A stretch of DNA of 64,000 nucleotides, from NCBI GenBank assembly GCA_025526995.1, contig JAHLKG010000010.1, positions 62,001 through 126,000 on the forward strand, in the 5' to 3' direction. The position numbers and the translations under genes were made by a program. The stretch comes from Powellomyces hirtus. Taxonomy: Eukaryota > Chytridiomycota > Chytridiomycetes > Spizellomycetales > Powellomycetaceae. Within the stretch, counting starts at the first letter, position 1, and each line of letters opens with the position of its first letter. The notes beneath the pieces are model-generated. The model did not search any database and was not told where the DNA came from. It saw only the letters and a program-made list of their open reading frames with translations. Shown here piece by piece: positions 9,845 to 21,808 of this stretch.

Positions 9845-10289
9845 GATGGGTTGTGTGGTTTGCTGCCCGGGTTGCTTTTCGCTGTTTGGGTGGAATGAGC
9901 TCAGTTCAAAACGCGCTCTGCAAAGCCACTTCTCGTCAGCAAGTCCGAAAAAGAACGCGCCCTCGGAATCAAGTTTCTTTTCCACGCACAACATACTTCA
10001 AACGAATTGGCTCAACAATGCATTCCTCATCTATAGCAAGTGCTTTTGATATGTACGCAACGGAGGGGACCACCGCCGCCACGACCAAGGTGGTGAAATG
10101 CGAATGCAATTTGAGACCCGTCCTCATCGCTGGGATGAATTCAAGTTAATGTAGATTCTTTTGCTTTGTGAAACAAGACAGCATGCCGCAAAACTTATGG
10201 ATAATAGCGTAAAAAATGCAAATAAGATGGATGTATACAGGATGGCAAAGAAAACAGAGGTACTTGTTTTCTTGCGGGGATGAGTCTAT
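9845..10289. other. spacer between two minus-strand genes
   Basis: 445 bp holding the 5' region of the tail-anchored gene and the 3' UTR of RRP9. No gene is seen. Confidence 0.45.
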
Positions 10290-12624
10290 CTACAGCGAGC
10301 CCAAACAAACAACCTTGACCGCATTCTTCACCCCTTTATACCGCCACCATCGGCCCAGCCGGTGTTCCTGTCCGATCGCGAGGGCGAGGTACAGGTTGTC
10401 CTTTTGTGGTCTTTTGGAAGATGGGGTGGTGGCAAGGGCGGCGCGGGCGCGGTCGAGACGTGTTATGGGTGTTATGGAGGAGGTGGGGAGGTCGGTTGGG
10501 TGTGGTGTAGGGGGTTTAGGGGTTGTGGGTTGTTCGGTGGGGAGGGGCGGCGCCTCGAAGAAGGTGAGGGAATTGATGAAGCCGGGCTAAAGAGAAAGGG
10601 GAATTAGCAACATGTCTCTATGCTGCGTGTTTGTTAATGAAGCGAGGTAAGAACGAGACTCACCATGGGTATGCACGCAACCATTTGGAACCGTCGTTTG
10701 CTCGCATCAATTTTCCAAAGACGGATGTATCCGTCCGCCGATCCGGATGCAAAGAGGTCCGAGTACCTGACAGCGGCGAGGGAAGTGATGCCGCCGCAAC
10801 CGCCGGCCATTTCTTCCTCGGTGATGGTGTTGGCGTTGGCGTCGGGTTGTATTGGTGTAGTCGCTTCGGTTTCTGTTGTCTCTGCTGTTGTCGTGGTTTC
10901 CGTCGATGGTGGTGGTGGGTTCGTTGCTGTGGACTTCTTAGCCCCTACGCCATGGGCGCGCAGTTTGGTGAAGAGGGGTTTCTTGCGGTTGATATTCCAC
11001 AGTGAGATGGCGCCCGTATCCGATCCACTCACAAAGTGTTCTTCATCGAGCATCGCCACCGCATCTAGAGAACCACCCGCCATTCCCTGGGCCTTATCCA
11101 CTTTCGGCACCTTCCTAACTCCATCCATAACAACCAAGTCCTGCCCCGCCTCCGAATGAGTCGCCGCACCTCCACCTCTGAAAATCAACTGTGACTCCTC
11201 CACAATTTTCCACATTCTGCAAGTCCTGTCGCGAGCGCCCGCAGTGACACAGCGTTCGCGGGCAAGGGTGTCGAGGGCGGTGATGTGGTCCTGGTGACCG
11301 TAAAGGGTTTCGACGTACGACATTTCGTCAATGTTCCAGAGCTTAACGGTGCGGTCCTGAGAGGCCGAGTAGAGGGTGTTGGTGCCTTTGCGAAAGGAGA
11401 GGGCGGTGACGCTGTCGCGGTGTTGTTTGAACGAGGTGAGGTGTTTGTTTTCGCCGACGGACCAGACGTTGATGGATTTGTCGCGGCCGCCGGTAGCCTA
11501 TGGGAGCGAGGGTGGAAGGTGTTTGGGTTAGATGATATCACAAAAACAGATTTCACCGAACCACGAGGGATGGAATGTTCCGCAACACAATTCTGAATGA
11601 TCAACGGGCGCTTTTTTTTGTTAGATGCATCATCCAGACTCAAAAGTGCGAGTAAATTTTTCAATCTTGAAGTGGTTGCATCGAAAACAAGTGAAATCGA
11701 GATTCCCATTGCATCAGGCTGGAGGAACAGTCGGCAGATAGAGACAGGTTTTGCCTACGTTCGCTCCTTCATTCGTCCCAGCAGTCCCGCACGAGTGCAC
11801 CTTTGCCAGCTTCTCGTTGATACATGAATATTCCGATTACTTACCACAAATTGACCGTCCGAGCTCGTGGCGATGGTGAGAATATGATCGTTGTGCCCAA
11901 TGTGCGCCGCGGGCAGCTTCTTGCCATATGCGGCCGTCAATTTCTTTGTCGGTTTCAATCCGCCCGGTGTGAAGTGGACCCGCTTCCCAGTCCAAAAGTC
12001 CCATTTGACAATGCTGGCGTCTTTCGATGCAGAGTAGAGGTAAACTGGTTTCCTTTCTCCCGTTGTTGATAATGTGGTGGTGGCGGTGGACGTGGGTGCA
12101 GCGATGGCCACCGCAGTGACGGACAGCGCATGCAGGGTTTGGCCATGCTTGAATGTTCGAACGAGGAGCGGGTCGGTCAGATCGCGTTTAGCAAAGTTGT
12201 CCGCGATCGGGCGGTGGAGACGACCAACCGCTTCGAGAGCCTCGTCTCTCAGACGGTCCGCGATGATATCGCGGTCGAGTTCCGCGGCATCGACCTCGCC
12301 TTCCTCGCCCCCAGCTTCCTCGCGGACTTTGGCCAAGTAGCGTTTAGCGAGCCGCAGTCGTTTTTGGGCGGCGGTTTCACGCTCGGCTTCGGAATCCGAC
12401 TCGCTGTGAGCAGCGTACCGATCCCCGACGAGATCCATGTCGTCGACGGTTTCGGCGCCGCCGACTTCGTGGTCAGAGTCGGCATCGTCTTGTTCATTCT
12501 TCTGTCGACGGGTAGTGGACTTGGGGTTACCGTTTCCGATGGTTTTGGCGGCTAGAGCTTGACGCTTGCGCTTCTTTTGAGAGAGCCGTGGGGCATCTGG
12601 GTCTGCCATGAAAAAGTCGTCCAT
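10290..12624 (-). CDS. RRP9: U3 snoRNP protein Rrp9 / U3-55K (WD40)
   Basis: Rrp9 binds the U3 snoRNA B/C motif in the small-subunit processome and is needed for early 18S rRNA cleavages in the nucleolus. Three exons (12624-11845, 11497-10664, 10586-10290) give 636 aa with GT-AG introns in phase. A basic and acidic N-terminus (residues 14-22 SQKKRKRQA, then many Asp/Glu) with AQKRLRLAKRYL at about 86-97 is typical of the family. WD repeats follow from about residue 155: YSASKDASIVKWD, ATGGRDKSINVWS, YSASQDRTVKLWN, SGSDTGAISLWN, ASGSADGYIRLWK. The C-terminal IGQEHRLGRWWRYKGVKNAV is the Rrp9 hallmark. A Thr/Pro-rich insert lies between the last two blades. The gene is divergent from RPL26, 311 bp apart; both serve ribosome production. 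Confidence 0.93.
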
Positions 12625-12935
12625 TTTGCCAACCTATTAGTTGTGATTGAGGAGGCTAATGGGCCACTTTGTGTTCGCAGGCAAAAAAGAAATAACACTT
12701 GGAAGAGACGGACCAGTTGCTCTTCCCAAACGGCTCGAATGCATGTCTCCTCCAGCCAAACTTAGTCGCAATCCAATGCCTATATCCAGGCTAAGGCGCA
12801 CGTGACGGCGATCCCGCCGCGCCGGGGCTGCGGGTGCATTGACAGCGTTGGTGCGAGCATCGTTGGTCTTGCACCCTTACGGAAGTCCAATTGCGCCAAT
12901 CACTCACGGAGCGGACAGTCAAGCAATCTCTCGAA
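12625..12935. promoter_or_regulatory. divergent promoter region of RRP9 and RPL26
   Basis: 311 bp separate the start codons of a U3 snoRNP gene and a ribosomal protein gene on opposite strands. Such pairs are often co-regulated in fungi; here this is inferred only from position. No clear TATA box or known fungal ribosomal-gene motif was identified by eye. Confidence 0.4.
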
Positions 12936-13868
12936 ATGGCCAAAGTATCTACCAACGGTGCGTACAACGAACGAGCGATGACAAGGAGGGGCACGGAAGG
13001 GATGGATGGATGGATGAATGGATGGATGGATGAATTCGATGGGGAACTTGCACGTGGATGGGTGAAATGTCAAATGACAATGTAGAATCGTCATACTGAT
13101 TTTCGACATTGTTTTTCCTCCCCCCAGTGTCTGTCAGCCGCCGAAAGAGCCGAAAGGCCCACTTCTCTGCGCCCTCTGACCTGAGGCGCAAGATCATGTC
13201 TGCTCCTCTCGACAAGGAGTTGAGGGAGAAGTACAACGTACGTTAAAAAACTTTGAAAAGACGGAAAAAAGAAGAATGGGAAGAGAAGACAACCTCCACA
13301 CACTACGATGTCGGTTCGAGGCGGGTTCCGGTGTCCGCTGGTGGAAAGCCCCCTCTGCCTGGTTGTGCATAACCTGTCCCAGGCAGGGGTGAGGGTTGGG
13401 CACTTACGGAGCGTGTTGAAAAAAGAAATCAAAAGAAGAGTGGCAAAAAGGCTTACCCTTTTTGTTTCTTTCCTTTTTCCTTTTTTTTCTGCTACTCCCC
13501 AGTGCCGCTCCATGCCTATCCGCAAGGACGACGAGGTCAAGATCGTCCGTGGTACCTACAACGGTCGTGAAGGCAAGGTCATCACTGTCTACCGTAAGAA
13601 GTGGTGCATCTACATTGAGAAGGTCACCCGTGACAAGGTTAACGGTGAGTAACAGTTTGCGAAGAGCGACATGGTTGGGTTGCTGGTGCTTTGATGTTGT
13701 TTCGTTCCGGAATGCTCATTGTTTTTGTTTGTGCATTCCCCAGGTGCCTCCGTCATGATCCCCATCCACCCTTCCAAGGTTGTCATCACTAAGATCAAGC
13801 TTGACAAGGACCGCAAGAACCTCCTCGACCGCAAGGCTGCTGGTCGTAAGGTTGTCACCAAGGCTTAA
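12936..13868 (+). CDS. RPL26: large-subunit ribosomal protein uL24 (L26)
   Basis: Cytosolic 60S protein near the peptide exit tunnel. Four exons, 12936-12957, 13128-13237, 13503-13644 and 13744-13868, give 132 aa. The sequence reads [58 protein letters not shown] (KOW motif), [13 protein letters not shown] and [18 protein letters not shown], all diagnostic of L26. A Cys follows KYN where most species have Val, just after the second intron. Introns within the first codons are common in fungal ribosomal protein genes. The first intron holds a GATG tetranucleotide tract. The length agrees with fungal L26 proteins (about 127-140 aa). Confidence 0.97.
13000..13034 (+). repeat. GATG tetranucleotide microsatellite in RPL26 intron 1
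   Basis: About eight GATG-type units with one GAAT variant lie in the first intron of RPL26. It is likely variable in length between strains. Nothing suggests a coding role. Confidence 0.85.
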
Positions 13869-14311
13869 GAAGGTAAATTGTCTGTGTTCTTTGTAAATGT
13901 TTTAACGCTCGCAGTGTGCTAATTAAGATACTGTTTCTGTACTTCTTTTTGCGTACCTGCAGTGAATTTGATTGTATGTCTATTTCATAATATATGAGAC
14001 CATTCCCTTCTTTTCCTATATTCGTGTTTGATCAACAATCTTTAAATCTTAAGTGACTGGCCGTTCAAAGCAGCAGCCTACCTCTTGGAAACCGCCTGTG
14101 TTCCTCTTTCATATTTCTTCGACACGTTCCTGACGCCATACTAGAATCAGGAATGCTGCGCAATCGAGCGACCGCAAATCTGAGTCATTCTGATGCGCGC
14201 GCCAATTCTTAATCCTTGAGCGTCGTCGTTCCCCTCCCCTCCTTCCCGCTGCCCATTCGCTTCTTTTGCACATTGCTCCTGTTATTATTCTTATTCTTAT
14301 TCTTATCCGTC
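13869..14311. other. spacer between RPL26 and the epimerase gene
   Basis: 443 bp. It should hold the RPL26 3' UTR and the promoter of the epimerase. A pyrimidine-rich stretch with CTTATT repeats (about 14285-14306) lies just before the epimerase start codon. Confidence 0.45.
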
Positions 14312-15540
14312 ATGAAGGTAAGGTTGAATGGCGAAAAGAAACCCTCCCGTCTGCCCCTGCGAACACATGCTAAAGTTGCTCTGCCCGGTTGTGTCTGATA
14401 TTTAGATTATTATTTGCGGAGGAGCCGGCTACATTGGCTCCCATCTTGTGCGCGAGCTCACCAAGGCTGGTGGGCATGATCTGGTCGTGCTCGATAACCT
14501 CTCCACCGGTACACCGCAAGTCTCTGTTCACTTTTCTCGTTGCGGCAGAGGTCCTCATTTCGGGTTCTGTTTTTGTGCTCTAGGTCACACGCAAGCCATC
14601 CCCAAGGGCGTCGGGTTCGAACAGGGCGACATTCGCGATGCAGCTTTTCTGGACACTGTCTTTGAAAAGCACAAGCCTGAAGCCGTGTTCCATTTCTCCG
14701 CGTCGATCGAAGTCGCTGCCTCGTGCGCCGACCCGCTCTCGTACTACGAGAACAATGTGTGCGGCACGGTGACGCTGCTCCAAACCATGCAGAAACACGC
14801 GACCAAGTATTTCATCTTTTCGTCCACGGCTGCGTTGTTTGGTATGGCGGAACGCGTGCCGATCGAGGCCGAAGACCGCACGCACCCGATCAACCCGTAT
14901 GGGGAGACCAAACTGGTGGTGGAGAAACTGCTGCATTGGTGTGACGAGGCGTATGGGTTGAAGTATGTGTGTTTGAGGTACTTTAATGCGTGTGGCGCGG
15001 ACGAGGCGGGCGATATTGGGGAAGACCATACGCCCGAGAGCCATTTGATTCCTTTGGTGCTGCAGGTGCCGGCGGGCAAGAGGGAGAAGGTGTTTGTGTT
15101 TGGCGATGATTATGAGACGGAGGACGGGTCGTGTGTCAGGGATTATGTCCATGTCACGGATTTGGCCACTGGGCACATCAAGGTAAGGAACGGTCCCGAG
15201 CGCAATTCTATGATCGAGCGTCACGTTTTTTGCTTACCACCGTTTCCTCAAACGTGTGTAGGCTCTCGACTATCTCACCCAACACAACACGTCGAACCAA
15301 TTCAATCTGGGCAGTGGTCAAGGGTACTCTGTCAAACAAATCATTGACGCCGCGCGACGAGTGACGGGCCACCCGATCCCGGCCGAAATCAAGCCTCGTC
15401 GGGCGGGCGACCCGGCGACCCTGATTGCGTCGTCGGCGAAGGCGGAACAGATATTGGGATGGACACGAAAGTATGATACGATTGACGCGATTGTGGCGAC
15501 GGCGTGGAATTTCCATCAGAAGAATCCCAAGGGGTTTTAA
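14312..15540 (+). CDS. UDP-glucose 4-epimerase, single-domain type
   Basis: Interconverts UDP-glucose and UDP-galactose (Leloir pathway) using bound NAD. Four exons, 14312-14317, 14406-14508, 14584-15182 and 15262-15540, give 328 aa. The first coding exon is only ATGAAG. The NAD-binding GGAGYIGSH lies at residues 7-15. The catalytic YxxxK is in [11 protein letters not shown], and the Ser-rich block reads FSSTAALFG, with Thr at the place of the third Ser in Escherichia coli GalE (SSSATVYG). RYFNACGAD and [11 protein letters not shown] are further hallmarks. There is no mutarotase domain, unlike yeast Gal10. The length and motif style resemble bacterial GalE; this may reflect old transfer followed by intron gain, but only a phylogeny can tell. 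Activity on UDP-GlcNAc or pentoses is also possible. Confidence 0.9.
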
Positions 15541-17228
15541 GAGAATGAGCCGCTTCAGCCCCCCTTTTGTATTTAGGAACTTTTTCTAACTCTTACGAAT
15601 CAACGTCCCCCACCCCGCCCTCCCAACTAAAATATGTAACGCGCCCCTTGGACACTACAGTGTAGTTGAAGGACGAACTCTCCCTGCGTGGTTAAATAGA
15701 TTTCCCTAAACTTATGGATGTGATGGCATACGCAAATCTGCTGCCAAGTGGGAATGTTCCCAAACATCAAGGAGTAGTGGTATATGATACTAAGATGCAA
15801 ACTGTAAAGCCACGCCCCCGCTCCCCGTTCCTCCCACGGGCAAGATCATGGGAGCGATCAAGTGGAATTTGCCGGGTGACTCTGTGGATTGGGGGTCTCA
15901 ATGCAAACAATAAGAGCGAGTAATTGATTGCATATATCGGGTATATCCAGACCACCCCTTTGCATTACCCGTCACATTGACCCAAATAGCGGGATAATCA
16001 TATAGAGTTGGTGAAGTGGGGGATCCGTTATGAGGACAGCCAAAGCATATGCAGGATGGGGGGAGGTTTCAGACGTGCAACGGGCGGTCACATGAGTGGC
16101 GCTCGTGGCTTAGCGCGAAACTTTGTTTTATCCCATCCAAGCTGAAGAGAGTATTGCACACAGTCACCGTAGTGTACAGGCACGACTGGGAGAAGGGAGA
16201 CAGTGGGACAGTGTCACTCAGAGTTGCAAAAAGCGGACGTGGAAACAACTGAAGAAGCTCCCAAGATCCAAACTATCGATTGGTAGTAGTAGTAGTAGCA
16301 GCGAAGGCACATCCCAATTTGCACTTTGCTAGTGCCAAACACCTGGCTTGCCAAGTCATGCCCCCAACCACGAGGGCAGTTTGTCACAGCTGTGTCCAGA
16401 TGGCGTCCAACGCTGGTTCATGGCATATGGAAGGTGATGGTGGCCGCTGCTCAAGCATGGCGATTTTGACCTTTTTGTGTTTTCTTGAGGGCTTGCACTT
16501 TTTGCGACCGGCGATATAGATAATTGGAGTATCCCCCCGGTACGCACCACTACCCACCGAGCAGAAACGACTCGGACACCGCAGATTGTGCACAGACAAG
16601 ACAAAAACGACAAGTGTCACGGTGTGTTCAAATTTTTAGTGTTCACGGATTTCACGGAAAAGTTTTCGCCTTCCTTCCTGCCGCCTTCCTGCCGAGAGTC
16701 CTTGGTTGGCAGTGCTTTCAAGGTTGCTTTGCTTCTTTTGGCGACGCCCGCGTCCGCTTTGGTGTGCGTTTACCCAGATCGACGTTTACGTTTCTTGGTG
16801 GTGTTCCTAGCTTCCCTGCGGACGATACCTGAACTCAGCAGAAAACCCAAAAAAGGACATTGGTGCTGCTGGTGGTGCTTTACTTTTGCTCCTCCTCCTC
16901 CCCGAGTCCCCGCTGAGGAAGCAAGCCTCATAACTACCCACGAGCCCAGCTGGCCTGCGCTCCCCACTTTCCTACCTCTCCTCTCCTCTCCGTCTTACCT
17001 GCTTGGTCGTTGCAGTCCTCCCACCCTCTCTCACAAGTTCCCATTAAACAGACCACGGGGGTGAACGAGTGAACAACGAGCCAAAGACAGGTGGACCAAA
17101 AACCCCGCGCGTGCATGACTCGACGTTGAGATAGACCCAAACGGCATCCAAACAAACGATAACACACACAAGACCCAATACACAGCGTCCCGCACCACCT
17201 CCCGCCATCTCACCGCACACGCCCTACG
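15541..17228. other. long intergenic region upstream of the 7TM gene
   Basis: 1.69 kb. Frames are short, with no coding pattern seen on either strand. It contains a short TAG/AGT trinucleotide run at about 16282-16300 and is probably the epimerase 3' UTR plus promoter and 5' leader of the next gene. No tRNA-like B box was noticed. Confidence 0.5.
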
Positions 17229-18799
17229 ATGGAATCTCTACAAATCCTCCTTTTGGCGCTTTACGGTATCTCATGTCTGCTCGCCCTTGAGATTATCGCC
17301 ATTTTCACCCGGGTCCGCAAAAACCTCACTCTCCGCGTCTTCTCCGCCGTCTATGCCGTCTTTGCTTGCACCATCTTTGTCCCCATTGCGATTACAAAGG
17401 GAAAGATTGCGGAGTTGGACTCGCAGGCTTGCCGTGCCCAGAGTTTATTGATGCTGTATTTGTTGAGTTTGATGTAAGTGTGATGCAACTCAAGGAATTT
17501 GTTTTGGAAGGATGAAAGAGGCGGAGCACAAAGTGGGGTTGCGAAGATGCTTCAGTCTTGCCCGTTTGGAAAAGGAAAAAAAAAATAAAAAAATAGGTGT
17601 CGTTTTCTCCCTCTTCCTTTTCCATCTGTTTCTGACTTGTCTCTTTTCTCTTCATTCCTCATTACAGGTACGTACTCAGCTTTTTCCTGACGTTCAACGT
17701 CTGGTCCGCTGTCTGCACGCGCAAGTTCCGTGACCAAGAGACCCGCCGATTCCCGCTGTACCTGATCACCTCGATCATCTTTGCCCTGATCCCCACCGTC
17801 ATTGTCGGGGTCCTGAACTCGAAAGAGAAGGTCGGCATGGGTTTCGGCCCGCACAATGTCTACTGCTCCTACAAGTTCCCCATCATGTCGTATGCGTACG
17901 GCCCGTTGTGGTACAACTCCTTGTGGCTTTTGTTGACGTTTGGCATGATTGTCCATGCGGCTGCGCGATTGCTGAAATACCGGTCGATCCTCTCGGCGGC
18001 TGCCAAGGGAGCCAGCTCGAGTGGACAGAATAACAGCAAGAGAGGAGGAACTGGTGGAAGCGGAAATAAGCGAAACAGCTCGAGTGCCAACAACAGCGGA
18101 TCAGGCACGATTTCGTTGACTATGTGCTACCGATTTGGAGTGTGGGGCATGATTTACTTGCTCATCATTGGACTGGCCAACTACCGCCAGACCCGCGCTG
18201 TCTTTGCTGGCAAGTATGAGAGGAGTGACATGAACCTGGGTGTTCGAGAATTCTCTGGTATGTAATTTACCACGTCGAGGCATGCAATTCTTGTTAGCGT
18301 GGTCGAACGCTGAGCTCATCTCTTTGTCCTCTTTTTTCTACTCTCAGGCGCAGTGGTGGGCCTCGCCATTTGGATCATTTTCGGTACTGGTCGTGCAGCG
18401 TGGCACGCCTCCACCATCTACGTCATCTACCAGCGCTTCAAGCCCGCCCCGCGCTCCGTCTTCAACGACGGCTACGATCTGCGCACATACTACAACATGC
18501 CCGAATCCGGCGCGGCGGGCAGCAACAGCATCACCAACCCGCAAAAGCCCCTTGGCGGAGTGGCCGTCCCGTCACAAGCTGCCACTAGCTACAGGAACGA
18601 CCATCCCCGGAACAACCCGGCTGTTGCGGACCCGTACCGGGGCTACCAGGGCCAAGGGTACCAGGGACAGCAGCAGCAGCAGCAGCAAGCCCAGCAGCAG
18701 GACTACCAAGACTATAAGCAGCAGTATGGAAGAGGGTATACCAGCAGGGACGACTATGATCAGGGGTACTCGAACGGACAGGCGCCGTACCGGTACTAG
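17229..18799 (+). CDS. seven-helix membrane protein, possible G-protein-coupled receptor
   Basis: Three exons (17229-17473, 17668-18257, 18348-18799) give 428 aa. Hydrophobic helices lie at about residues 5-26, 36-57, 72-96, 115-136, 175-196, 240-258 and 282-303, giving seven segments with a short N-terminus. A hydrophilic Ser/Gly/Asn loop (about 205-232) separates helices 5 and 6, and a long cytosolic tail of about 110 residues is rich in Gln, Tyr and Gly with a CAG-coded polyglutamine run. Cys residues before helix 3 (QACRAQS) and in the loop before helix 5 (VYCSYK) could form the usual receptor disulphide. This layout suits a receptor, but I cannot assign a ligand or class. Transporters or other seven-helix families are not excluded. 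Confidence 0.72.
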
Positions 18800-19512
18800 A
18801 TTACCTGATTCAACACCTGCTCTCCTCGGGCGGGCGCTTCTTCCATCGGGATGCACCCGCCACGCACACATATTTTCAGCTTCGCCATATGTTGTTCATG
18901 GCCACTCACTTGATCATGGGATTACCTCTGCTTTCGCCTCCCCCATCCCATCTATCGTACATAGACTTTTATTGTTGTTGTTGTTGTTTACATCTACTAC
19001 TACCTACATCCTAGACCGCCACCCCCGCACCTGACGCTCTGACCTACGGGCCAGACAACTTGCTAGATAGATAAGGAAGATATTCCCCCCCTCATCCCAT
19101 CGCAGGATCGTTTTGGATTAGCGGTTTGTATCTGGGTGTTTCACTCTCCTGCATGTTTTCCTATGATTTTTTTTCAATACACGAATTCTTCATCCATTGA
19201 ACCGAGTTCCCGGACTTTCTGTGCTACATCCTAGATCTAGCGCGGGGTGTGTCCGAAATGATCAGCCGCTTCCTTTCCCGTTCTTTTCTCACACCTTTTC
19301 TCACACCTTTTTTCACACTTTTGCTACAAAACTTACCTCCGTCTCCTCCTGCATTTCTCACCATTTCTTCAACTTTACCATTGTCCCTAGTAGCAAACCA
19401 GAAGACACCGCTAGTCAAAGAAAGAAACACAAACGCACACACCAGATCCTCGTCACCCGCGAAAACCCCTCTCCCCTCCCACTTTGTCTCACTCGCTCAT
19501 TTTCCTCACGGC
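18800..19512. other. spacer with 3' UTR and promoter
   Basis: 713 bp between two plus-strand genes. A short GTT repeat lies near 18973-18988. The frame of the next gene is open upstream to 19249, but its amino acids there look non-coding. Confidence 0.4.
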
Positions 19513-20259
19513 ATGACCACCAAAACCCTGCGCATGCTAACGCTCACGACGGGCAAGCTGCGAACCCGTCGCCCGGCGGCGGGGGGGCTGCACACGCATG
19601 TCCTCCTCCACAATTTCCTCACGGTTGTGCGCGCGGTGTGGGATGCGGAATGTGCGCGCGGGTGGAGTGATGGGGATTCGGGGGTGGATGTCGGGTGGGA
19701 TGAGGAAGTGGGTGGGAAAGAACAAGAGGACGAGGAAGTGGAAGAGGAGGATGGAATTAAGAGTATGGTTGGGGAGTGGATTCGGGAGATTGGGTTTTTT
19801 GGGGAGAGTAGTAGCCGGGTGGGTGGGACGGCAGGTGGGGAAAAAGGTGGGGTTGTGGTTGTTGAACCGGCCCTGGCGTATATCCCGGATGTGGAGAGCG
19901 GTGCGGGTGAGGACGTGGATACTGAGGCTCTGGCATCAGTAGCGCGGGCACAGAGTGAGGATGGCGGTGTGGAGGATGCGAACTATTTAGCTCCGACCAC
20001 ACCACCATTACCGCAAGACCCGGATACCACATCCTCGCACACCCAACCCTCCGCGCTACCATCACCGTCGCCGAATTGCGAAGTTCTCACACTCCCATCA
20101 CCATCACTCCCGTCATCACCGCCACCCTCCGAACACCCTCCCTCACAGCACCTCACACCAAAACATCACCCACCCCCACCCGCCTCCGAACCCGCCATGC
20201 AGGAATGCCAAATCCTCATCGACTCGCTATTCAATCTCGACTGGGCGATTGCGTTATAA
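19513..20259 (+). CDS. acidic Pro/Ser-rich protein, possibly SERTA-like
   Basis: A single-exon frame of 248 aa from the ATG at 19513 (MTTKTLRML). The N-terminal 40 residues, with LTTGKLRTR, then LHTHVLLHNFLTVVRAVW, resemble in spacing the SERTA motif of animal transcription coregulators (Lys-Leu, Leu-(Arg/His)-x-x-Val-Leu-Leu-x-Asn-x-Leu). The middle is acidic (QEDEEVEEEDG), the next part is Pro/Ser-rich, and it ends MQECQILIDSLFNLDWAIAL, a hydrophobic and acidic tail of the type seen in activation segments. The SERTA link is a weak visual match and no function should be taken from it. The upstream in-frame ATG at 19249 would add 88 residues of poor quality. Confidence 0.55.
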   Translation: MTTKTLRMLTLTTGKLRTRRPAAGGLHTHVLLHNFLTVVRAVWDAECARGWSDGDSGVDVGWDEEVGGKEQEDEEVEEEDGIKSMVGEWIREIGFFGESSSRVGGTAGGEKGGVVVVEPALAYIPDVESGAGEDVDTEALASVARAQSEDGGVEDANYLAPTTPPLPQDPDTTSSHTQPSALPSPSPNCEVLTLPSPSLPSSPPPSEHPPSQHLTPKHHPPPPASEPAMQECQILIDSLFNLDWAIAL

Positions 20260-20890
20260 GCAAAAGCAATGAAGAAACAAACGAACGGGATGTGAGGCGA
20301 AATATGGACCAAAATGTATAAAGAGAAAAATGCCGCGTTGGAGTCGATATCGATAGTGTTTTGGTAGTTTTGTAGTAGTAGCATATATCCCCCCGCGTGT
20401 TATGTGGGTCAATTTGTAGTGTATATACGATGCGGGAAAGTGGAAGGTGAGGAAAATCGTGGATCCTCCACATCGGGAGGTGTGTTTACGTTTAGGTATT
20501 GCGCACCGATTTTGCGAATGTATCAATGAACAGATTAGTGGTCATGATGGCCCGCTCGGCCCATCTCTAAATAATATTCTTGGAATACACAATTGTATGA
20601 ACAACATGCTTATCAGGTCTCAAGGGCGTACCCGATTCAAAATGCACTATTGTGAGATGCAATCGTTACATTCAACAGAAAGAAAGGTGTGCAAGTCCAA
20701 ACTGGGTAGTTTTAGTACAACGTTCAGCCTCATTGAACAAGGCCACTCATCTCGATATGAACTGCATTTTCAGGAAACGCCTCACAGTTTCTTATGTATA
20801 TACACACAGTGGCTATCTGTCTACCAAAAGGATCTCTAGAAATGCAAGTGCGACTACATTCATTTTCCATTCTCTGCGTTTCGCCATCCT
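20260..20890. other. convergent spacer
   Basis: 631 bp between the 3' ends of the SERTA-like gene (+) and FITM2 (-). It is AT-richer than its surroundings. No gene is seen. Confidence 0.45.
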
Positions 20891-21808
20891 TTACTCTGGC
20901 CGCAGGTTATACCCCGTCGGCATCATCTGCGGGAAAAACGCGGGCCACACGGTCGCATACGTTGCGGCCCAAAATGCCATTCCCGCGAGGGTCCCCGCGA
21001 TCTTTTCCTGCCACGAGTGGAAATAGACGGATGTGGCCATGAGCATGACGTACCAGAGGAGGAGCAGGAACACGAGGATAGAGGAGAGGATTGCGGTGAG
21101 AGTCGGGTGCGGGAGGAACGGTTTGCTGAGGTTGGTGGGGGGTGCGGGGTTGGTTTTGGAGGAGGTGCCGGGTGTGGGTAGGACGAGGAGTTGCAGTTCT
21201 TCGTAGATGAAGAGGGACATGTGGATCAACAAACTACAAAAGCAGAGAGAAAATACCCCCAGCGCAATGTTACTCTCCAATCAAGAGACCCTCCCCTTCT
21301 CTTTCCAAAATATCCAAAAAAACCCCATTCTTACTTACAAGCAATGTCCACTAACATCAAACCCCATCCACTCGCCACCATTACTCTTGCACACTTTCGG
21401 GTGTCCATGGCCCTCAATCGAACACGTGCCCGACATCATCAACACCCGGTCAAACACCGAATGCCCAAACGCCCATTGCGCAAACATGACCCAGTACAGC
21501 GTCGCCAGCGCCCACCGGTAGGTTGCGCGCAGACGCCGGTTCGCGGGCGAAGAAAGGAGGATGAAGAGGAGGAGGGATAGACCGGTCCAGAACTGTTTTG
21601 GGGGCAGCCAGATGCGTGAGATGCGGGTTATGAAGGCTCTGGACTGACGGGTCTACTTTACCCAGCCCCGTTTTGCAAAATATTGATTTAGAGGGTTGCG
21701 CTTGTCGGAGAAGATCGTCTCAGGTAGTGGGAGTAATGAATGCACGAGTGACCCGATAAACACCGTTGCTGGGTAGAGAATGGCGATGTTCTTCTGGTAT
21801 CGCTTCAT
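20891..21808 (-). CDS. fat-storage-inducing transmembrane protein (FIT2/Scs3 family)
   Basis: FIT proteins are ER membrane acyl-CoA diphosphatases needed for lipid droplet budding and ER lipid balance. Three exons (21808-21662, 21592-21339, 21233-20891) give 247 aa, close to animal FIT2 (262). Seen are LPLPETIFSDKRNPLNQYFAKRGW near the N-terminus (in FIT2 LSNKRNVLNVYF), SVFDRVLMMSGTCS, and the signature WMGFDVSGHCF with one of the two catalytic histidines; the other is expected in the preceding CSIEGHGH region. Six or so hydrophobic helices are visible. Intron 1 is 69 nt; left unspliced it would put a TAG in frame. The start at 21808 (MKRYQKN) is chosen by analogy to FIT2; the frame is open further up, with another ATG at 21955. 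Confidence 0.85.

Noticed and set aside
16588..17064. 158-residue plus-strand frame upstream of the 7TM gene
   Set aside because: Low-quality composition, no start context, no conserved pattern; taken as 5' leader or spacer.
21644..21661. 18-nt ultra-short intron (GTAAAG...GTCAG) in the FITM2-like gene
   Set aside because: A 69-nt intron using a later acceptor gives a normal length and a better match (KRGWFWTGL) to FIT2.
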